64,000 nucleotides of DNA from positions 310,001 through 374,000 of the forward strand of contig NZ_SDVA01000001.1 in the NCBI RefSeq assembly GCF_004153545.1. The letters are read 5' to 3'. Source of the DNA: Serinicoccus sediminis. Lineage in GTDB: Bacteria; Actinomycetota; Actinomycetes; Actinomycetales; Dermatophilaceae. This document shows positions 50,391 to 59,396 of this stretch, piece after piece. Position 1 is the stretch's first letter, and every line of letters begins with the position of its first letter. The position numbers and the translations under genes are program-made. The notes under the pieces are model-generated. The model was not told the origin of the DNA, made no database searches, and saw nothing but the letters and a program-made list of their open reading frames with translations.

Positions 50391-52726
50391 GTGGCGACCG
50401 TCAGTCCAGCGGACCAGGCCAGGGCTCAGACCTTCCTGCAGCACGCCCTGGGCATGACCGGGATGAGCCCGGACTCGGTCGCCGTCCTGACGCAGGCGGC
50501 CCTCGCGGTCGGAGCGGTCGAGTCGGGCGCCCCGCTCGAGTCCAGCGTCGTCGCACTGCCCGCCTCCCCTCCCCACCATGGGAAGGCCGCCGGCGGTGCG
50601 GCGCCGACCGCCTCGGTCACCCCCATCTCAGCGGCCGGACCAGCCGGCACCCCCATCTCAGCGGCCCCTTCGACCGGTTCGGCGGGCCCTGCCGCCAGTC
50701 CAGGGTCGACAGCACCACCGCGCGGTGCCCCCGCCGGCGCCTCCGTCGATGACCACCTCGCTCGCGCGCGTTCCCTGCTGACGGTGGTCGAGAGCGTGAC
50801 GCAGGCGGCTGCGCGGCTCGACGCCGCCCTGGTGCTGGCTGCCCGACAGCAGACGGCCGCGATCGGCAGGTCCTTGCTCGCCGAGCGCGACGTCAGCTCA
50901 CCCGACGACCTGAGCGCATCACAGCGGGTCCGGTGGCGGGCTCGCGCCAAGGCGTTGTCGCGTCACGAGATCGAGGCGGCGACCGGGTGGGGGCCCGGCG
51001 AGGTCGTGGACCTGGTCGGCCTGGCCACGGCGCCGCTCGAAGCCTCCGAGCCGGTCATCGAGGCGATGGCGAGCGGGGTCGCACCGTGGCGCCTGGCGAG
51101 GTCGTTCTGGCGAGACTGCGGTTCCCTGGGCGCGGAGGAGGCCGCACACGTGGCGGGTGCACTCTTCGGCACGGACCCGGACACCTGCGCCCCCGAGCGC
51201 CTCGACCCCGACGGAGAGGTGAGCGAGGGGCCGTGGTTCCACCGGGAGTTCCGGGCCGCCCTGCGACGCGAGGTGACCAGGATGCGGAGCACGGACGTCG
51301 CGGCGGCCCGGGCAGCGCGCGAGGCGGCTCTGGCGAGCCGGGCCATGAGCGTCACGGTCGACGAGGACGGCACCGGCGCGTCATCCTCCTCGGCTCAGCC
51401 CTCCAGGTGACCGCGGTCGCGGACCGCATCGACCAGGCGGCCCGTCGCGCGCGCTCCGCGGGGGACGAGCGCACGCTGGCCCAGCTGCGCACCGACATCG
51501 GGCTGACGCTGATGCTGCACGGCACGGTACTGCCGCCGGGCTCTGCGTCGTCGAGCGGGAGCGGCGACCCGCAGCTCACGCTGACCGACACCGGGGTGGA
51601 GTGGGCCCCGGAGCTCGCCCAGGCCCTGTCCGGCATGCCCGCGGCCACCCTGCAGGTCGTCGTCCCCGTGTCCGCCCTGCACGGCACGACACCGACCACG
51701 CCCGCGAGTCAGGCCCCCACCCCACCTGACCACGGTGCGGAGGAGGCCGGCCACGTCGAGCGGCACCAGTCCGAACCCACGGACGGCGCGACCCCAGCCG
51801 ACGATCCTCTGCCGGTCGGCCAGGTGCTGGGGGCGCACTCTGCCTTCGTCTCCCTGGACCAGATCCACGACCTCGCGGTGCTCCCCGGCACCGTCCTGGA
51901 GCGGCTGCTCGTCGACCCCGCCGACGGCCGGTGCGTCGAACGGTCCATCGACCGCTACCGCCCCGATGCCGCCATGCGGACCCAGATCCTCGCGGCCGAC
52001 GTCACCTGCCGAGCACCCGGATGCACGGTGCACGCGGCAGCATGCCAGCTCGACCACGTCATCGAGCACGGCACGCCGGGCGGCGTCACGGCAGAGACCA
52101 ACCTGGCTGCGTTGCACGTCGGGCACCACCACCCCAAGACCCTCAAGGCGTGGGACAGCTCGTTGGCCAGCAACCGGGACATGACGTGGACGAGCCTGCT
52201 CGGCCGTCTGTACCGGACGCGCTCACACGACTACCGCCAGTACGCCACGCTCCTCACCGACGCCGTCGACCGCGCCTACGACAGCACCCTCAGCGATGCC
52301 CAGGACGCCGAACGTCGTGGTGGGCCTGGGAGCGCCGCACCAGGCACGCTGCACCAGATCGACCGGGAGATCCTGCTGGCTCTGGCCTTCCGGGCCGGCG
52401 ACGAGAGCCTCCAGGCGGGCGACGACACGGTCGAACCCGACGCGATGCGCTTCGGTGGGTGGGGCTTCGTCTCCCTGACCCACACGGACGACCGCGGCGT
52501 GCGACGGTCGGGCCCGAGCGGGGCACTTCTCGCCGAGAGAGCCGCCGCGCAGGCTGCCTCGCAGATTCCCTCGGACCGCCCCGCCAGGACCGAGCGCGGC
52601 CCCGGCAGCTCACAGGAAGCGGACCATGCGGCCGGCGCATCACCGGGTCAGGACCGCCTCACGCAGGACCGGGGCCACCGGTCGGCGCAACGCCTCCGTC
52701 GCGATGAGGGCCCGCCACCCTTCTGA
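50391..52726 (+). pseudogene. DUF222/HNH endonuclease (13E12-like) with a frameshift near 51380
   Basis: The first part, 50391-~51380, starts at GTG with AAGGGGG upstream and encodes the DUF222 domain (VRWRARAKALSRHEIEAATGW, seen in part). At ...DGTGA the frame must shift to continue with VILLGSALQVTAVADRIDQ, which runs to 52726. The second part carries the HNH nuclease: CRAPGCTVHAAACQLDHVIEHGTPGGVT (in parts) and NLAALHVGHHHPKTLKAW. One missing base around 51380 (GGCGCG where GGCCGCG would restore DGTGRV) explains the break. No slippery heptamer is visible, so decay or sequencing error is likelier than programmed shifting. SOS box upstream. Confidence 0.8.
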
Positions 52727-52814
52727 CAGCGACAGCCCCTGCTGCACCAGCGCGACGACAACGTGACGACAACGCGACGATCGTCGGCCAGCTCCCCCAG
52801 CGGACAGCGCGGGT

Positions 52815-53321
52815 TCAGCCCTCGTGGACCGGGGAGACCTCTTCGCCCGCGTAGGACACCACCTGGCCGGGCCGGATCTGCGTCCCGCGGCGCATGCTGA
52901 CCTCCCCGTCGACCATGACCTCGCCGTTCTCGATGACCATCCGGGCCATCGCCCCGTCAGGCACCAGCCCGGCCAGCTTCAGCAGCTGCCCCAGCCGGAT
53001 GCTCTGGTCGCGGATCGACACGGTCATCACCTCGGCGGCCGACGCCCCCTCGACGAGGTCGGCGTGCTCGGGGTGCCTCTCGAGGTAGTCCGGGACGAAC
53101 GGACAGGTGGGGCGCACCAGCAGGTCCTCGGCGCGGGCATACTGCAGCGCCTCCTCGACCAGCCGCCCACCGAGACCCTGCCCGCGGGCGGCGGGGTCGA
53201 CCACGGTGTGCTGGAGGTCCAGGACACCGCCGTCGAGCTCGTAGGACAGGTACCCGATCGAGCGGTCACCCTCCTGGGCTTCCCAACGGCTCTGGTCGGC
53301 GAGATGGACGATGTGCGTCAT
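52815..53321 (-). CDS. GNAT-like N-acetyltransferase fused to an S4-like RNA-binding domain
   Basis: 168 residues. Residues 1-~92 form a minimal Atd/YidJ-type GNAT: IGYLSYELDGGVLDLQHTVVDPAARGQGLGGRLVEEAL (in parts; acetyl-CoA loop RGQGLG) and PTCPFVPDYLERHPE. Residues ~98-168 are a YbcJ/YaaA-type S4 fold: TVSIRDQSIRLGQLLKLAGL, MARMVIENGEVMVDGEVSMRRGTQI (in parts). Both families usually occur as separate ~90 and ~70 residue proteins. There is no stop or frameshift between them. Possible RNA- or ribosome-directed acetylation is only inference. Confidence 0.8.
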   Translation of the reverse strand: MTHIVHLADQSRWEAQEGDRSIGYLSYELDGGVLDLQHTVVDPAARGQGLGGRLVEEALQYARAEDLLVRPTCPFVPDYLERHPEHADLVEGASAAEVMTVSIRDQSIRLGQLLKLAGLVPDGAMARMVIENGEVMVDGEVSMRRGTQIRPGQVVSYAGEEVSPVHEG

Positions 53322-53365
53322 GGCTCCAGGGTATGCCGTCGCGCAGGCATGCCGGCGCGCGTCAG

Positions 53366-53458
53366 ACCAGACCGTGGCTCACGTCTGCGCCCGGCCAGAC
53401 CGTGGCCCACGACTGCGCCCAAGCTGGCCGTGGCCCACGGCTACGTCCGAGCCTGACC
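53366..53458. repeat. Family C tandem repeat (28-bp units, intergenic)
   Basis: Three units with the core ACCGTGGCYCACGNCTGCGC, beginning at 53371, 53399 and 53427 (28-bp period; the third is degenerate). It lies between the divergent-side end of the GNAT-S4 gene and the CPBP gene. Not obviously related to families A and B. Confidence 0.7.
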
Positions 53459-53514
53459 CGCAGATCGGCTGGGTCAGCTCGAGGACGAACACCCGCAGCC
53501 GGCTCGGGACCGGC

Positions 53515-54288
53515 TCAGAGCCAACCGACCCGGCCGGCGAGCGCGGCATACCCGACGAAGGCGACGACGTCGAGCAGCGTGTGCGCCACGACCAGGGGCA
53601 TGACGCGGCGGGTCCGTGTGTAGAACCACCCCAGGATCACCCCCATCGCGATGTTGCCGACGAACCCGCCGAACCCCTGGTAGAGGTGGTAGCTGCCGCG
53701 CAGCACGGCCGACGTCAGGATGACCGTCCACACCGACCAGCCCGCCTGCGTCCACCGGGTGAAGAGGTAGCCGACCGCGATGACCTCCTCGACCACCGAG
53801 TTCTGCACCGCGGCCAGGATCAGCACGGGCACGGCCCACCACACGGACGGCAGGTTGGCGGGCGCCACCGTGGTGTTGAAGCCCAGCTCGCGCGCGAGGA
53901 GGTACAGACCGAGACCGGGTATGCCGATCACGGCCGCCAGCATCGCCCCTTGGGCGAGGTCGCGGACGGGCTGGCTGCGGTCCAGTCCCAGAAGACGCCA
54001 CGGACGCGCGACCTCGCGCCCCAGCAGGTGCAGGGCGAGCACGACCGGGACGAGGGCCAGCCCGATGCCGACGAGCTGGTAGGCGAGGTCGATCCACGGC
54101 TGGTCCGGGGCTCTGCTGGTGTTCATGCTGGTGGTCTGGGCTGCCAGCCCCCCGGGGGCGGTCAGCTTGCGGGTGAGGCTGAGGACGGACCAGATGGCGG
54201 AGGCGCCGAGGCTCACCCCCAGGACGAGCAGCGTCTCCACGAGCAGGCTGCGCCGAGGGAGGTGCGTCGGCGGTGGGCGGTAGTCCAC
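53515..54288 (-). CDS. CPBP-family intramembrane protease-like protein
   Basis: 257 residues, about seven helices. The Abi/CPBP core is visible: NSVVEEVIAVGYLF (paired glutamates, but Val in place of the usual Arg of EExxxR), LRGSYHLYQGFGGFVGN (His), and LVVAHTLLDVVAF (His). The family contains Rce1-like proteases and bacteriocin-immunity proteins. I chose the GTG at 54288, six bases after TAGCCT; a GTG six bases upstream overlaps that spacer. Confidence 0.85.
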   Translation of the reverse strand: MDYRPPPTHLPRRSLLVETLLVLGVSLGASAIWSVLSLTRKLTAPGGLAAQTTSMNTSRAPDQPWIDLAYQLVGIGLALVPVVLALHLLGREVARPWRLLGLDRSQPVRDLAQGAMLAAVIGIPGLGLYLLARELGFNTTVAPANLPSVWWAVPVLILAAVQNSVVEEVIAVGYLFTRWTQAGWSVWTVILTSAVLRGSYHLYQGFGGFVGNIAMGVILGWFYTRTRRVMPLVVAHTLLDVVAFVGYAALAGRVGWL

Positions 54289-54294
54289 GCTCAC

Positions 54295-54300
54295 AGGCTA
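54295..54300 (-). promoter_or_regulatory. -10 element of leaderless CPBP gene
   Basis: TAGCCT on the minus strand, exactly six bases before the GTG at 54288; this spacing decides between two adjacent GTG start codons. Confidence 0.5.
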
Positions 54301-54396
54301 GGCGTTCCCGGTGACATGCCTCTGCGCAGACCCCCGGTGACGCGACCCACGGTGGCAGCCAGTCCGGTCGCCGAGCGCCCCGCCCTGCGCTCGACC

Positions 54397-54993
54397 TCAG
54401 TCGTCGTCCCAGTCGTCGTCGTCCGAGCTGTCGTCCCAGTCGTCGTCCGAGCTGTCGTCCCAGTCGTCGTCCGAGCTGCCGTGGCCAGAGGTGTCGTCGT
54501 CGCACTCCTCCCACTCGTCGTCGTCCCAGCACATGACGGGCACGGGCTGCACGGGCGCCGGCTGCACCTGGCCGGGCTGAGCAGGGGCTGGTGGCGCGGG
54601 TGACGGCACCGCTGCCCGCGCGGCCTCCTCGGCGGCCTGTTGGGCCTCCGCCTCCTCCTCGGCCCGGCGCTCGGCCGCGGCCTTCTCCTCCGCCTCCGCC
54701 TTCGCCGCCTTCTCAGCCGCCTTCTTGTCCTTCGCCTCCTGCTCGGCCTCCTCCCGCGCCTGGGCGAAACCCTCGGACAACCGGGACGTCCCCTCCTGGA
54801 CCGCACCCAGCAGCTGCCCCCCGGTGGCCCCCGGGACGCCGGGGGAGCTCGGCGACAGAGCCTCCCCCGGCTCGAGGGCTCCGGGGACGACGATGCCCTC
54901 GGTCTCCTGCGCGTCGGCCGCGGCATCGATCCACAGCCACCCACCGGTGAACCCGATGAGCACCAGGGCGAGAACGGAGGCCACCATCTTCAT
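54397..54993 (-). CDS. Membrane-anchored coiled-coil protein with acidic DDDWDDSS repeat tail
   Basis: 198 residues. A single N-terminal helix (MVASVLALVLIGFTGGWLWI) anchors it, probably with the rest outside. Residues ~75-130 are a Glu/Ala/Lys coiled coil; a Pro/Ala/Gln linker follows; then MCWDDDEWEEC with two Cys and a C-terminal tail of three DDDWDDSS repeats. I do not recognise a family. The tail could bind Ca2+ or other cations. A box with 11-bp direct-repeat period lies 35-60 nt upstream of the ATG, shared with the glycosyltransferase operon; CACACT 7 nt before the ATG is a possible -10. Confidence 0.75.
   Translation of the reverse strand: MKMVASVLALVLIGFTGGWLWIDAAADAQETEGIVVPGALEPGEALSPSSPGVPGATGGQLLGAVQEGTSRLSEGFAQAREEAEQEAKDKKAAEKAAKAEAEEKAAAERRAEEEAEAQQAAEEAARAAVPSPAPPAPAQPGQVQPAPVQPVPVMCWDDDEWEECDDDTSGHGSSDDDWDDSSDDDWDDSSDDDDWDDD
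54400..54480. repeat. 24-bp tandem repeats encoding DDDWDDSS
   Basis: Three copies of a 24-bp unit (TCGTCCCAGTCGTCG core on the plus strand) encode the acidic Asp/Trp/Ser tail of the minus-strand gene. The units are nearly identical at DNA level, which points to recent expansion. Confidence 0.85.
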
Positions 54994-55027
54994 GGCGACC
55001 AGTGTGCCCGCCGCGGAGGAGATGCGG

Positions 55028-55053
55028 GTGAGAACTTCATGAGAGGACTCTCA
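55028..55053 (-). promoter_or_regulatory. Response-regulator-type box, copy 1
   Basis: On the minus strand TGAGAG-TCC-TCTCAT-GAAGT-TCTCAC: an inverted pair plus a TCTCAY direct repeat with 11-bp spacing (55044, 55033). It lies 21 bp upstream of CACACT (55006-55001), the likely -10 of the acidic coiled-coil gene. It matches copy 2 at 63245-63272. Confidence 0.6.
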
Positions 55054-55066
55054 CCCGAGCGACCAC

Positions 55067-57625
55067 TCACACCGACCAGCGTGTCGCGGCGTCCCACTGA
55101 TGCTCGGCCCACCCGAGCACCACCTCCCGCCAGCGCGGCCGGAGGCTGTAGACGGCCGCCAACCGCGCCACGGTCGCCCGGCGTGCCAGCTCCCACCGCT
55201 CCGCAGGGACCCCCGCCGCACGCGCGACCTCGTCCACCGCCTCCTCCACCCGCTCGACAGCGACCCGCGGCCACAGGCCCTGGGCGCTGCGCAGGTCCGC
55301 GTGCACGGCCAGGTTGGCGAGGTCGAGAGCAGGTTCGGCGCGGCATACCGTGTCCAGGTCGACCACCCCGACCCGCTCGCCGTCCCACAGCAGCTGCCCG
55401 TCGTGCAGGTCGCGGTGCGCCGGCACCAGGTCGACGAAGGGCGACCGGTCGAGCTCGCGCGCGGTCCGTTCCAACCGCTGCACCCACGCGGTGCCGACGA
55501 GCAGGTCGAGCGCCCCCACCCGCTGCGCCCACGTCCGGAGCACCGTCGCCTCGTCCGCGGGCGTGTGCGCCGCCAGCCCGGACGACGGCAGCTGCTGCCA
55601 CCGCGCCCACCCGGCAGCCCACGCGGTCCAGGTGTCCGACCAGCTCGCGTCGGACGCGAGCCGCTGCACCGGTATGCCGTGCAGCGTCGCCGTGAGCACC
55701 GCCCCGTCGGTGCAGCCGAGGACGTCGGCAGCCCCGAAGCCGGCCGCGCGCGCCACCGCAGCTCCCTGCACGGACGACTCGACGAGCCCGGTGGACCGGC
55801 CCGGCCGCACGACCTTGACGTAGCCGTCCGCCCGGTGCACGACCGCCCGCCGCCCCGCGCGGTGCACGAGCAGGCTGCCGGCGCGAGCCTCCGTGGTGAG
55901 CTCGGGCAGGCGCGGGTCCGCGCCGTGCGGGAGCAGGGTCAGCCCGCCCGCGGGCGTCAGGAAGCCGGCCCGCAACCGGCCACGCTCGTCCAGACCCTCG
56001 ATCGCCACCCGCGCCTGGCCGTCGTGGACCCCCGCCGGCCAGGCCCGCCCGACGGTGACGGTGACCGGCCCACCGTCGGCACCGTCCTGCTGAGCCTGCC
56101 CGTGGACCTCCCGGGGTACTCGCCACACCGAGCGCGAGGTGGTCGCACCGGCCGGGTCACGGGAGGCTCGCCCCGCGACGGGGGAGACGGCCGCACCCGG
56201 CAAGGAGGCCGGGTCGGACCGGCCCCCGGGCACAGGCTGACCGAGGTCCGCAGCGTCGGCGGGGCCCGCCGTGACCCAGCGGCCCCCCGGCAGCAACGTG
56301 CCCGTGAGGTGGTCGAGCGCCAGCTGGCCCAGCTCCTGGGTCTGCTCCCGCCAGCCCGGGGTCTGCGAGCGCCAGGGCTCGGCCACCCTGGCGAGCAGCG
56401 CGGCGGACACCCATGCGCCGGACAGAGCGGCCCGACCGTACCCGTCGGTGAACGCCCCCCAGGCGGCCGCGCCGTGGGCCCTCGTGTCGTCCGCCTGGGC
56501 CTCGGTGTCGCGGTCAGCGGCCCCTGGCCCGCCCCGGCGGCGCTGCACCTCGTGCACCAGCTGCGCCGCGCAGAGGGAGGCGAGGTCGAGCTCGACGGGC
56601 CCCAGGCATACCCGGTCCAGGTCGGTCAGCCGCACGACGTCGTCGTCACCGAGCAGGAACTGGTCGAGCGACAGGTCGCCGTGGAGCAGCGCACGCTGAC
56701 CGACCCCGGACCCCGTCGCACCGGCGGTCGACGACAGGCCTCGCTCCGCAGCCTCCTCCGGCAGACCCGCCAGCGCGAGTCGCGCGGCGTGGGCCTCCCC
56801 CGGCGCGACGGCCTCGAGCAGCGCCACCGAGCGCCGGGCGGCAGCCACCAGGTCGTGCCAGCCACGCTCCGGCAGGTCCAGCGAGACCGGCGGGGACGAC
56901 CGGTGCAGTCGCGCGGCCAGCTCTCCGGCCGCACGGGCGGATCCCTGGTCAGCATGGGTGAGGTCGCTGCCCTCGACCCACGGCCACACGGTCACCCGAC
57001 GCGACACCCGCACCTCAGGGTGACCGACGCCCCGCCCGAGCCGCCCCCCGCTCCCCTGCGGATCCGCCTGGCCTCCCGCGACGCCCGGGGCGAGCTCCAC
57101 CGGCGCCACCACGGCCAGCCCCCGCTCGGTCAGCGCACGGGCCACCGTCGTCGTCCTCCGCGCGTGCGGCTCCGCGGTGACCCGCACGACCTGGCCGCCC
57201 CGGCGCACCACGAGCCTCCGCAGCGGGTTGTACCGCAGCAGCACCAGGTCCGGCGCCGCGAGGTCGAGCCCGCTGCGCCGCAGCGACCTGCCCAGCTCGG
57301 GGTCGGTCGCGATGCCTCCCCAGACGAGCTCGGCGTCCCACTGCGGCAGGGGCAGGGAGCCGATGAGGGCGCCGTGCCCGTAGCGCTCGGCCCGGGCCCG
57401 TGCCTTGACGGCCTTCGCCCGCGCCGGCCCGACCAGCGCCTGGACCCAGCCGAGCACCCGGTTGTCCGCGCCGACCAGCGCCGCGGCGTGGCTCACCCCC
57501 GGCTTGGCGCGGACCCGCGTGGCCCGCACCTGGGTGCGCAGCAGACCGCTCAGACGCTCGGGGTCGAGGAGCAGCTCGAGCACCGGATCGGGGGTATGCC
57601 GCTCGCGTCCTGTCGTCTCAGCCAC
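55067..57625 (-). CDS. Tandem aminoglycoside-phosphotransferase-like (APH) protein
   Basis: 852 residues made of two kinase-like halves. The first catalytic loop is LLHGDLSLDQFLL at about residue 311 with the metal motif LTDLDRV; the second is PAHRDLHDGQLLW at about 735 with VVDLDTV. An N-terminal ~200-residue region (AGISHAAAL-like start, PLRRLVVRRGGQVVRV) looks like the first N-lobe. Both loops keep HxDLxxxQ and D, so both may be active. The gene starts inside the end of the ABC exporter gene (8-nt overlap), placing it in the glycosyltransferase operon. A phosphorylated sugar or lipid product is plausible; the substrate is unknown. Confidence 0.82.
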   Translation of the reverse strand: MAETTGRERHTPDPVLELLLDPERLSGLLRTQVRATRVRAKPGVSHAAALVGADNRVLGWVQALVGPARAKAVKARARAERYGHGALIGSLPLPQWDAELVWGGIATDPELGRSLRRSGLDLAAPDLVLLRYNPLRRLVVRRGGQVVRVTAEPHARRTTTVARALTERGLAVVAPVELAPGVAGGQADPQGSGGRLGRGVGHPEVRVSRRVTVWPWVEGSDLTHADQGSARAAGELAARLHRSSPPVSLDLPERGWHDLVAAARRSVALLEAVAPGEAHAARLALAGLPEEAAERGLSSTAGATGSGVGQRALLHGDLSLDQFLLGDDDVVRLTDLDRVCLGPVELDLASLCAAQLVHEVQRRRGGPGAADRDTEAQADDTRAHGAAAWGAFTDGYGRAALSGAWVSAALLARVAEPWRSQTPGWREQTQELGQLALDHLTGTLLPGGRWVTAGPADAADLGQPVPGGRSDPASLPGAAVSPVAGRASRDPAGATTSRSVWRVPREVHGQAQQDGADGGPVTVTVGRAWPAGVHDGQARVAIEGLDERGRLRAGFLTPAGGLTLLPHGADPRLPELTTEARAGSLLVHRAGRRAVVHRADGYVKVVRPGRSTGLVESSVQGAAVARAAGFGAADVLGCTDGAVLTATLHGIPVQRLASDASWSDTWTAWAAGWARWQQLPSSGLAAHTPADEATVLRTWAQRVGALDLLVGTAWVQRLERTARELDRSPFVDLVPAHRDLHDGQLLWDGERVGVVDLDTVCRAEPALDLANLAVHADLRSAQGLWPRVAVERVEEAVDEVARAAGVPAERWELARRATVARLAAVYSLRPRWREVVLGWAEHQWDAATRWSV

Positions 57626-59396
57626 GGCTCTCCTCCAGCATCCCGTCCAGCGGCGCGTCCTCGGGCTTCCCCGTCCAGGTCACGCGCCCCTGATCCAGCA
57701 CGACGACCCGGTCGGCCAGGCGGGCGACGTCGAGGTCGTGGGTGATCAGCACGCTCGTGCGGCCGCGGCTCAGCTCGGTGATGGCCTCCCCCACCAGGAC
57801 GACGTTCTCCGGGTCCAGCCCGACCGTCGGCTCGTCGAGCAGCAGCACGGGGGCGTCGCGCAGGAACGCCCGGGCCAGCGAGATGCGCTGGCGCTGGCCC
57901 CCGGAGAGGCTGGTGCCGCGCTCGCTGACCTGCGTCTGCAGGCCCTCGGGCAGCCCGTCGGTGAACTCGGTCACCCGGGCGAGCCGGGCTGCGCGCAGCA
58001 CCTGGTGGTCGCTGGCCTCGGGCCGGCCCTGACGGATGTTGTCCTCGATCGTCCCGGTGAAGAGCACGGCGTCCTGCTGCACCAGGGCGACCTGGCTGCG
58101 CAGGTCGGTCAGGTCCAGCTCGCGCAGGTCGACCCCGTCGAGCCGCACGCTGCCCGAGCCCGGGTCGAGCAGGCGCAGCAGCAGCGCGGCCACGGTCGAC
58201 TTGCCCGAGCCGGACGGTCCGACGACCGCGACCCGCTCCCCCGGCTCGATCCGCAGGTCCACCCCCCGCAGCACGGGCAGGCCGGGCACGAACTCGAGGT
58301 GCACGTCCCGCAGCTCCACCGCGCCCCGGACCACCCCGAGCCGCACCGGGTCCGCCGGAGAGACGATGTCCGGGCGCTCGTCGAGCAGGTCGGCCACGCG
58401 TTCCCCGGAGGCGCTGGCGCGGGCGATGCGGCCGGTGTACTTCGCCAGGTCGCGCAACGGCTTCATCGACGTCTTGAGGTAGGTCAGGAAGATCACCATG
58501 TCCCCCGGCGTCATGGCCCCCTGCAGCACGCGAGCCCCGCCCAGCACCAGCACGGCCGCGGTCGCGACGCCGACGAGGACGTCGGTGCGCCGCTCGAGGG
58601 CCGCGGCGAGCCGCCGCGCGACGACGCCGTCCTTGAGCGAGCGGTCGTTGGAGCCCTGGAAGGTGGCCGCTCGGGCGCGCTCCATGCCGTAGGCCTGGAC
58701 GTGCGTCATCCCGGTCAGCGTCTCCTGGGCGACGTTGGCCAGCTCGCCCTCGCTGCGCCGGGTCTTGCGGGAGGCATGGGTGATCTTGCCCGTCGACATC
58801 CGCGAGGAGAGGACGAAGACGAGGATCGCGACGAGCACGATGAGCGCCAGCACCGGGTCCAGCCAGGTCATCACCCCGAGCATGGCCACGAGGGTGACGA
58901 CGTTGACGACGAGCGGCATACCGGCGGTCACCGCGACCTCCTGCAGCCGTCCCACGTCGGCCACCAGCCGCTGCACGACGTCGCCGGAACGGGCCCGGCC
59001 GTGGTAGCTGCGGGACAGGCCCTGGACGTGGTCGAAGACCGCGGCGCGCAACCGTGTCGCGACCCTGCTGCCGCCCAGCGCGAAGGCGACCGTCGCGCCG
59101 TAGTTGCACACCGCCCGCAGCCCGATGATGGCGATCGTGCCGAGCCCGCACGCCACGAGGAGCTGCACCGACGCCTGCGGGCCGGGCTCGGCGAGGTCGG
59201 CCCCGAGGCTGCGGGTGAGGGCGTCGATGACGAGCTTGGTCGGCCAGGGCTCCAGCACCCGGAAGGCCACCTCGAGCAGCAGCAGCACCCCGCCACCGGC
59301 GAGCAGCGCCCGCTGGCCGTCCAGGTGCGGGAGCACCAGCCCCAGGGTCCGCCGCAGCGGAGACCGCGTCCCTGGTGCGGCCGCGTCGACGGCCAT
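57618..59396 (-). CDS. ABC exporter, fused permease-ATPase (type IV, MsbA-like)
   Basis: 592 residues. Six-helix exporter domain (residues ~20-330; LEPWPTKLVIDAL, YHGRARSGDVVQRLVADV), then the ATPase: Walker A GPSGSGKST at about 392, signature LSGGQRQR, Walker B VLLLDEPTVGLD, H-loop LITHDLDV. Such homodimeric half-size exporters move lipids, glycolipids or peptides outward. Its ATG overlaps the glycosyltransferase stop (TGATG) and its own stop is overlapped by the APH gene, indicating export of whatever these enzymes make. Confidence 0.93.
   Translation of the reverse strand: MAVDAAAPGTRSPLRRTLGLVLPHLDGQRALLAGGGVLLLLEVAFRVLEPWPTKLVIDALTRSLGADLAEPGPQASVQLLVACGLGTIAIIGLRAVCNYGATVAFALGGSRVATRLRAAVFDHVQGLSRSYHGRARSGDVVQRLVADVGRLQEVAVTAGMPLVVNVVTLVAMLGVMTWLDPVLALIVLVAILVFVLSSRMSTGKITHASRKTRRSEGELANVAQETLTGMTHVQAYGMERARAATFQGSNDRSLKDGVVARRLAAALERRTDVLVGVATAAVLVLGGARVLQGAMTPGDMVIFLTYLKTSMKPLRDLAKYTGRIARASASGERVADLLDERPDIVSPADPVRLGVVRGAVELRDVHLEFVPGLPVLRGVDLRIEPGERVAVVGPSGSGKSTVAALLLRLLDPGSGSVRLDGVDLRELDLTDLRSQVALVQQDAVLFTGTIEDNIRQGRPEASDHQVLRAARLARVTEFTDGLPEGLQTQVSERGTSLSGGQRQRISLARAFLRDAPVLLLDEPTVGLDPENVVLVGEAITELSRGRTSVLITHDLDVARLADRVVVLDQGRVTWTGKPEDAPLDGMLEESRG

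Noticed and set aside
51360-51400. Programmed ribosomal frameshift in the DUF222-HNH gene
   Set aside because: No slippery heptamer or downstream pseudoknot is evident; a one-base loss explains the break.
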